The notes beneath the pieces were generated by a model. The model searched no databases and had not been told where the DNA came from. It saw only the letters and a list, made by a program, of their open reading frames with translations. From Aulostomus chinensis (taxonomy: Eukaryota > Chordata > Actinopteri > Syngnathiformes > Aulostomidae): DNA of 64,000 nucleotides. The position numbers and the translations under genes were made by a program. The stretch is taken from assembly GCA_037954235.1 (NCBI GenBank), contig JBBMOA010000020.1:7980501-8044500 (forward strand). The letters are read 5' to 3'. How positions within the stretch are numbered: the stretch's first letter is position 1; each line of letters opens with the position of its first letter. This document shows, in pieces, positions 58,099-64,000 of the stretch.

Positions 58099-58635
58099 TG
58101 TTACATTGTCTCCCTCTCCTGGCTTGGGAATTTAATGTCTCTGTGTTTCTTCTGTCTCAGGTGTTGAGGGGCATAATCACTGCTGGGGTATTTGAAGGAC
58201 GGAGTTCCTGCGCACGCTCTCTTCTCTTCTTCCTCCGGACACACATGTGCCCTCTTACCACTCCCTCTCCACACGCTCTTGGAAAACACACTCGCCTGGC
58301 TGGCTGATAGAGCTGTTTGTTAATATTTTTGGGCTTTGGTTTGTGCTTAAGGGTTTAGTTGTGTTGTGTTTTGAGCTAGGGGGTAGAGGGTCGGTGCCCT
58401 GTCCAACGGCCCATTGCGGGGTCAGTGCCCTGTCCAACGGCCCATTGCAGGTTGGCTCAGGTGGCCGTCCTTTCCTTTTTCCTCTTTGTGTTTCTTTTGT
58501 TCTCCAGTCCAGCCTGCACCTGACTTCATGTGTCTCTTCTAGTTTGAATAAACTTCTTGCATTTATAACACTCCATCCTTGTTCTTATGTTAGTCCACCT
58601 GTGGTGTTTTGTGAGCATTTGATGGGGTTGTAACA
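58099..58635 (+). repeat. 3' LTR, complete
   Basis: 537 bases with perfect 7-base inverted ends (TGTTACA...TGTAACA). Inside, a 29-base unit (gtgccctgtccaacggcccattgc) is present twice in tandem at about 58390-58450, and gaataaacttcttgc near 58546 is a possible polyadenylation signal. Confidence 0.88.
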
Positions 58636-58731
58636 GACATGAAGTCATGCTTTGGTATTGTGGTTCATTCATCTACAAGATGCAGGAAACTGACTACTAT
58701 TTTTTTAATCCCTTTGCCTGTCCTCTGAACA

Positions 58732-58739
58732 CTCTTATC
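58732..58739 (+). repeat. hAT target-site duplication, left
   Basis: CTCTTATC, exactly repeated at 59784-59791 on the other side of the hAT element; 8 bp is the duplication length of hAT transposons. Confidence 0.92.
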
Positions 58740-59783
58740 CAGTGTTGGGCACATTACTTTGAAAAAGTAATTAGTTATAGTTACTTGTTACTTCTCCCAA
58801 AAAGTAACTGAGTTAGAAACTGAGTTATGAAAGTAACTAGTTACCAGGGAAAGTAACAATTGCGTTACTCTTTTTTCTGACAAGTTTAAAAATGTGAAAG
58901 AATTTGTTTTTCTTTTTTTAGAAAATACCTTTCAGCAGGGCAGAGATGGTCCCCTTCTCCTTGGTATTTTGCCTATGAAGGCTCTGAAGGAGTGTGAATC
59001 AACTGTTGACAATGGCAGCTTGTTTTCATCAACATAACGGCCAATCAGTTCGTTAAGTTCTGTCTGTGTCACAAGTTTTTGTGGAGCAGGGCAGAAAAAT
59101 CCAGCTTTGGCTGCTTGGATGGCGTGGCTCCATATCCTTCATTGTTAGCGGAGGTCACTTTAACAGCACCTGGTTTGCTATCACCATTAACGGTGTCAAC
59201 GGTGTTTCTGGCAACTAGTGTAGTAGAGGCGTGTGCTGTCGAGAGGTGCTTCATCTTGGACCATTGGAGTTACTTACATTGGACATTGACAGCCTCTTTG
59301 TTTTCGCTCTGGGACGACATAACATACACTCAACATGTACATTTTTACCTTTAACCTTCATGAAGGTAAAGTCGTGCCGATCTTGAAAATGCCGTCTTTC
59401 CTAGCAACTCTGGAATCGCTATCTCTGGTAGTTTGTGTGTGTGCTGCTACATGCTGGGTTTGTGTGTAAACACCCGCCCACCTGATGTCTCTGGTTGGCT
59501 CAACGTGAAATCTTACTCTATCTTAGCCAATCACTATGACCTAGGCACTTATCTCGCCCCTCCCCTCCCCCCCGCACCAAAGGAGAAAAAAAAAAACACG
59601 CATTTGCGGCTCCTGTGTCTGTGTGAGCTGAGCTGGATGGCAGCTTCAATGAGTCACTTCAGTAACGCGTAGTAACAACGTGTTGATAATGGTAAAGGTG
59701 TTGTAACGATAGTAAAAATAATTAGCTAGATTACCCGTTACTGAAAAAAGTAACGCCGTTTAACGCCATTATTCCCATCATTG
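58740..59783 (-). mobile_element. hAT transposon derivative, complete ends
   Basis: The 1044-base element has imperfect inverted ends (CAGTGTTGGG and CCCATCATTG, 8 of 10 matching) inside exact 8-bp duplications. Subterminal repeats of aaaagtaa/ttacttt motifs are present at both ends (58760-58870 and 59695-59765). The interior encodes, on the minus strand, a BED-type zinc finger and the first part of a hAT transposase but no catalytic domain, so it would need transposase in trans. Confidence 0.92.
58935..59372 (-). pseudogene. hAT transposase N-terminus with BED zinc finger
   Basis: From about 59360 on the minus strand the reading gives VHVECMLC (first Cys pair, C-x2-C), then after a frame change MKHLSTAHAS (His pair, H-x4-H), the layout of a BED finger that binds the transposon ends. 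It continues GYGATPSKQPKLDFSALLHK, then LNELIGRYVDENKLPLSTVD and SHSFRAFIGKIP, the start of the hAT transposase body, and stops at about 58970. A TGA/frame break follows ARWSK-type residues and the RNase-H-like DDE domain and dimerisation region are missing. Confidence 0.8.
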
Positions 59784-59791
59784 CTCTTATC
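59784..59791 (+). repeat. hAT target-site duplication, right
   Basis: CTCTTATC, identical to 58732-58739. Confidence 0.92.
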
Positions 59792-60462
59792 AAGATCCAT
59801 ATGCAAAACACTGAGGCCTACAGATGGTTAGAGTGAGGTGATCCTCCCCACTTTGCATAAGCAGTCAGCTAGCAGGCTGGCAGCCAAGTTCTTATTTCCA
59901 GCCAAGTATCATCAAAGTAAGACATGCTTTTGGACTTTGACATCTGTGGAAACAGGATGGGCATATTGGGGTTCAGCATTTGCAACCATCTGTGTTTCCT
60001 GGCACCTGCCGTGGATGGAAGCCATGATGGGACTGGAGGGGACTCCCAAGCTTGTTATGTTCCCTGCATCGCTCATCAGTCAGATCATGAAACCTGACAG
60101 ACCTGCATCATCCGGATCTCCTCTCTCCCAATCTTGTGCATTAGGACATAAACCATATCTATAGCCTCAACAATACACTACTGTACCATAGCTTAGTCAG
60201 ATAAGTCTGCAATCTGCTTTGTCTAATACCACAGAGCTAAGGACAAAGAAGGTTCAGTTTTGATACATAAGCATCAGCTTAAGATATGTCTCATGAAGAA
60301 TATATACTGTATGAGGACTCACACTTTAGTGTAGTGGTGATGCAAATGATAAATCTTTTGAATATGTGTCTGAGTTGCCTATATCAATTGTTTTGCAAAA
60401 GTAAGTAGTCATTGCAGTAATGAGTCTCAATCCTCACTCAACTATTTAATGTACTTTTTGAA
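59792..60462. other. Anonymous DNA, no gene seen
   Basis: Open frame 59838-60164 shows no recognised domain. The sequence leads into a SINE tail at 60463. Confidence 0.45.
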
Positions 60463-60590
60463 GTCCATCCATCCATTTACTTCTGCTTATCCTGTTAAGG
60501 GTCGCAGGGGGGCTGGAGTTTATCCCAGCAGCTTTCGGGTGAGAGGTGGGGTACACCCTAGACAGTCAGTTTAGAGTATTCAATTAGACT
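60463..60590 (-). mobile_element. SINE, left part of a copy split by a solo LTR
   Basis: The tail (catccatccatttacttctgc, ttatcctgttaagggtcgca, ggctggagtttatcccagca) and part of the body are in antisense and end at attcaattag|act. The copy continues at 61398 with ctagtccccatttgcatg. An internal deletion between caccctagacag and tcagtttagagta had removed about 60 bases. Confidence 0.88.
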
Positions 60591-61397
60591 TGTAGAAGAG
60601 GCCCCAAAGTTATAAATTTATTAAGATTATGTTTGGTTAGTATCTGGTTAATATTTAGTCATTATATCCAATTTTCTGTGTATTCATTTATTTGTGTGTT
60701 TTTGAAGTGAGCCCACCCACGTGATGTATGTCGTTAAATGACGTCAGTCAATCAGAGGAGAGGTGCGCTACAGTGAGCGGTGATCGACAGTGGGTGGCAA
60801 AATAAGTTAATACAAGTATCTGTGCGTGAATAAGAGTAAGTCCATACATTTCATACATGTTTAATAAGTTATTGGTGATGTTAAGAGCAGTTTTAACTGT
60901 CCCGTAATGTAGGACGTTTTGTTTATTAAGTTCGATTTATCGCCGAAATTAAGCTAATGCTATTAGCCACCGGAAGTGGATTATCAGAATAAGATCGTAA
61001 CCGCAAGTGCTGTTTGTGATGTCTGCATTAGCGCTAGCTTTACATTATAGAAATTCATTGTGATCATTTGATTACCTCTTTCAGTTAAATTATTTATGTT
61101 ATTTCACATGTGGCCTTTCAATGTGGATACTGAGTTTTGTACTGATTTGTGTTTTTGTTATTCTTGATTTCTTTGTAGAAAAAACCACAACACACACCAC
61201 ACAAATACCCAGTCATACTGTCACCCATGCTGCTGTTAAACCCAGATAAGAAGAAAGTAAAGACAGTTGATTGCAGCTGAGCCTCTCAGACTTTTATTCC
61301 CCTCATACTCTGTAAATGGCCTTAAGTGGTGTACCGGCCGACACTCCTGCGTGAACCAATAGTAAACCTACAACTGGCACCCAGTTGCTCCCCTACA
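60591..61397. mobile_element. Solo LTR inserted in a SINE
   Basis: 807 bases starting TGTAG and ending CTACA, flanked by agact (60586-60590) and aggct (61398-61402), a 5-bp target duplication with one change. Removing the LTR and one copy of the duplication restores an uninterrupted SINE body. No internal gag/pol is present, so it is a recombination product of an LTR element. It contains a perfect CRE-like TGACGTCA at 60739-60746, followed by gtcaatcaga (CCAAT-like). No family is assigned and the orientation is unknown. Confidence 0.88.
60739..60746. promoter_or_regulatory. CRE-like palindrome in the solo LTR
   Basis: TGACGTCA is the consensus site of CREB/ATF factors. Its place within an LTR and near a CCAAT-like motif fits an LTR promoter, but activity is not shown by sequence. 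Confidence 0.4.
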
Positions 61398-61577
61398 AGG
61401 CTAGTCCCCATTTGCATGTCTTTGGACTGTGGAAGGAAGCTGGAGTACCCGGAGAGAACCCACAAAGGCACTGGGAGAACATGCAGACTCCACACAGAAA
61501 GATCCCATGCCCAAGCCGGGGCTAGAACCCGGAACCTTCTTGCTGTGAGGCAACAGCGCTAACCACTGTACCACCCT
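61398..61577 (-). mobile_element. SINE, right part with tRNA-like head
   Basis: Continuation of the copy at 60463. Sense strand of the head contains GGTTCCGGGTTCTAGCCCC (B-box region) and TGGTACAGTGGTTAGCGC (A-box region). Confidence 0.85.
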
Positions 61578-61794
61578 CTACTTTTTGAAGTGATGCAACA
61601 AAATGTTGATAGGACCTTCACTTAAGGTATGATTTTCTGCCCAATTTAGTGTGGATTTAGCATTTTTAAACAATTCTTGTGTGCTTACTGGGACACCTTG
61701 GAAACACGTTTTGAACATTGCCTTGAAACATAAAAGGCAAATGTACCACTAGAATTTTTACATGGTTGTATTGAAATTCTATGAGGAAATGAAA
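61578..61794. other. Anonymous DNA
   Basis: AT-rich sequence with no recognised feature. Confidence 0.5.
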
Positions 61795-62028
61795 TCGTAT
61801 ATCTGGCTCTTTGAGCAATAAATTGGCAAGACACAAGCTCAGGACTTAACATGATGAGCTAACTTCCCATATTCACATATGGAAACATATACGATTGAAT
61901 TTTCCTCTGTCAGGTTTTTTGTTGTTTTCTTTTTAAAAAAAAGGGTGGTCAAAATGTGTGGTTTATTTCAAAAGAAATGCAACTAAAAGCGATACAGTTA
62001 ATTTTACCTTAACTGAGATCTGAAACCT
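61795..62028 (+). repeat. Dispersed repeat, copy 2 of a pair
   Basis: Same orientation and order as 56422-56640 (tatatctggctctttgagca, aagctcaggacttaacatg, attttcctct, gaaatgcaactaaaagcgat). It contains an extra T-rich stretch at 61916-61936. Confidence 0.65.
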
Positions 62029-63418
62029 TGGACCAAGCCACAAAAAAGACGGGCAAATTAGCAGCTTGGTTTGCCATTGTGAAAGCGGCAAAACATTTTT
62101 TTACAGACAGACAACTCGCTGCACACATTTACAGATCTGCCGCGACAGAAGTGTACCAAAGGTGTACCAAATGACAAAATACTCACACAGATCTGATTAT
62201 ACACACAGATTAAGATATGCATTTGCAAATAATAAAGGTACAATGATACCTCCATAATATTAGCTATTTGAATGTTATGTCCAGCGTGCTGGCTTGGTAA
62301 AAACATGAAAAAAAAAACATTTTAAAATGATCATATTTTAAAAATGATTCACAAATAGATTCAAAGCATCACTGAGTTACTTTTTACCAATGAAAAACAA
62401 AAACTATAGCTTCAGAATCTGCAACTAATTTTGCTCTTTGAAACTGCATGGATCTATAGCAGTCAAAAACATCTGAAAGCCTGTTAGAACCAATCTCCAC
62501 CTCAGCAACAGTGTCAGGTAATGTTTGTGGAGCTAGGTCATTTCTCCCATCCATTTCCTCTTTTCAAGTCTCTTTATATTTCCTTACATGTAGCATGTAA
62601 TTTGCGGTTACATGCATCTCCAACGAGACCACCCAGACAGCAAATGCAACAACTGGTTTGCACCATCAAATAATTTCTGCCAAACTGTTAAAATCTGTCT
62701 CAGGGAAGGGGATCAAAGAGCTGATCATCTTCAGCCTTACCTGTGATTTGTCAGCTCGTAAATCAATGAAATAATAAATTAGCGCATGTGCATGCTATTG
62801 AGGATAATCCTAGTGCACAGAACATTAAACATATCGTTAATCTGCTGCCATCAGTGTAGCATGGAAAACTTGACTCCATACAAGGATCTGCACACAAATT
62901 CCTGGAAGATGAAAACATCACAGTTGTGGCTTGAACTGTATCCCCACTATTCATGTCACCCCTTCAGTCATTTTGGATATTCTGGATCGTCATGTTGTGG
63001 ATTATAGCCCTAATGGTTCTTACAGAACATTTTTAATCAAACAGCAAGTCTTGCTTTTGTCATGTGACTTAAAATTATCTTTGCAAGGCACTGGGAGACC
63101 ACTTCTCCTCTTCCTGTCAATCATGAGACTGTTCTTATTCGAAGTTTGGTTAAAAAAAAATTATACACACATAATTTGTTACCAGGCATTCAGAGGTGGG
63201 TAAACCTTTTTCTAAGATAATGAATTAATTTAGCAGATACTGATTTGCAGTTAATTAATAAAATCAACTTGTTTCATGCTTTGGTGTAGTGCTTTTTATA
63301 CAACAGCCAGAGCCTGGCAAAATGTTTTCAGGTTGTCCATCCATGCATTTTTGCATCTTGTTTTTGTTTTTTTGTTTTTTTTGCACAACATGATGACATG
63401 ATTTAGGGGACAAAAAAG
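62029..63418. other. Anonymous DNA, no gene seen
   Basis: Open frames (62058-62306 -, 62786-63007, 62931-63203) lack recognisable domains. A gtttttgtttttttgtttttttt tract lies at 63360-63382. Confidence 0.45.
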
Positions 63419-63900
63419 TCAAGGCAAGACGATTTTATTTATACAGCACAAAATCACAGCAAAAATTATCTCACGAAACTTTACAAGTAGAGTAGGTATA
63501 GCACCACACTCTTTCAATGAATTAACACCCAACAACTTTTAATGAGCAAGCACATCCTGCAACAGCAGCAACAAAAACTTTCCTTTAAACAGACAGGAAC
63601 TTTGAGCATGCTCAATGGGGATGGCCATCTGCTTTCAAAGACAGACAGATAATAGAGAAAAACAAATTTAGGAAAGAAGGGCAGAGATATAAAAAAAAGG
63701 GAGAGAAAGGGGAAGAGAATGATGGACAGACGAGGACTTGAGCAAGTGATGCCAAGGTTGGCAGATTGAGCTTCTTCAGTAGCAACATCAGTCAGGGATC
63801 TGGGAAGTGGGGAGGTACAAAGGCTCTGGAGAAGAAAACAAGTTAGTGACACATATGAATACAGGAGGACAGAGAGAAGAGAGAAGCCCAGTGCACCATG
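63419..63900 (-). repeat. Dispersed repeat, L2-tailed family, copy 3
   Basis: Begins aaggcaagacgattttatttatacagcac, the L2-type tail in antisense, then follows the same blocks as 4745-5085: acactctttcaatgaat, gagcaagcacatcctgcaac, aacaggaactttgagca-like, ctcaatggggatggccatctgc, and a gagagaaaggggaagagaatg end. It is the copy that links the family to L2 tails. The minus-strand open frame 63514-63852 is accidental. Confidence 0.6.
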
Positions 63901-64000
63901 GGAGATCCCCTGGCAGGGTCAGTCCATAGCAGCATGTGATGGCCGCACTCGTAGCCACACAGCTCTAATGAAGTGCGCCTGCACTCCCACTTTGGTTTCT

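Larger units (their letters stand above)
56846..58635 (+). mobile_element. Ty3/gypsy element, internally deleted, both LTRs visible
   Basis: The 3' LTR (58099-58635) starts TGTTACA and ends TGTAACA; the 5' LTR fragment starts TGTGACATTGTCTCCCTCTC. The 5 bases outside the element are ggcat on the left and gacat on the right, a 5-bp target duplication with one difference. Between the LTRs are a gag piece and an RT piece only; protease, RNase H, integrase, the 5' LTR 3' half and the primer site are deleted. A G-rich stretch tttgggtgggtg just before the 3' LTR fits the polypurine tract. Confidence 0.88.

Noticed and set aside
58092..58633. Plus-strand open frames across the 3' LTR
   Set aside because: They lie within LTR sequence that has a partner at 56846 and show no gag/pol motif.

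Overview
This window reads as nuclear DNA of a ray-finned (teleost) fish. It is AT-rich, has long non-coding stretches and vertebrate-style microsatellites ((TA)n, (CA)n, (TC)n), and is packed with transposable elements typical of teleosts: L2-like, RTE-like, L1-like and R4/Rex6-like LINEs, a tRNA-derived SINE with a GGAT-repeat tail, Ty3/gypsy LTR elements, Tc1, hAT and Harbinger-like DNA transposons. I see no intact host protein-coding gene, no RNA gene of the host, no CRISPR array and no bacterial operon. The only host-gene-like material is a three-exon pseudogene fragment at 23.0-23.8 kb.

Layout. 1-10.9 kb: anonymous DNA, then an L1-like C-terminus (5.2-5.5 kb), then a mosaic at 7.7-10.4 kb of hAT end, Tc1 piece, RTE-like endonuclease piece, a head-to-head SINE pair, an old L2 piece and another SINE. 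10.9-18 kb: mostly unique DNA with SINE pieces and a LINE C-terminus (12.2-12.8 kb). 18-22.2 kb: an antisense gypsy element (gag, protease, RT, RNase H, integrase) with many breaks and only one visible LTR. 22.2-28.1 kb: the exon-bearing pseudogene and a Harbinger-like pair. 28.2-34.4 kb: a three-level nest, in which an R4/Rex6-like element is split by an RTE-like element (26-bp target duplication), itself split by an antisense L2-like element. 35.3-39.9 kb: a family of non-coding elements ending in a hairpin, including two ~1-kb copies in inverted orientation that make a large palindrome. 40.4-41.3 kb: an inverted relative of the Harbinger-like element. 42-53 kb: SINEs, an antisense RTE-like fragment, a CpG-richer patch near 46.3 kb and much anonymous DNA. 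53.4-56.4 kb: a nearly intact L2-like LINE RT. 56.8-61.6 kb: an internally deleted gypsy element with both LTRs, a hAT derivative with a perfect 8-bp target duplication, and a solo LTR inside a SINE. The last 2 kb hold one L2-tailed repeat.

How the parts relate. The coding pieces are enzymes of selfish elements, not a pathway. The informative relations are historical: order of insertion can be read from nesting, target-site duplications are still visible, and the SINE and the RTE-like LINE share a 3' tail, as expected if the SINE borrows the LINE's machinery. The least explained structure is the ~2.1-kb palindrome at 37.57-39.66 kb and its relatives.
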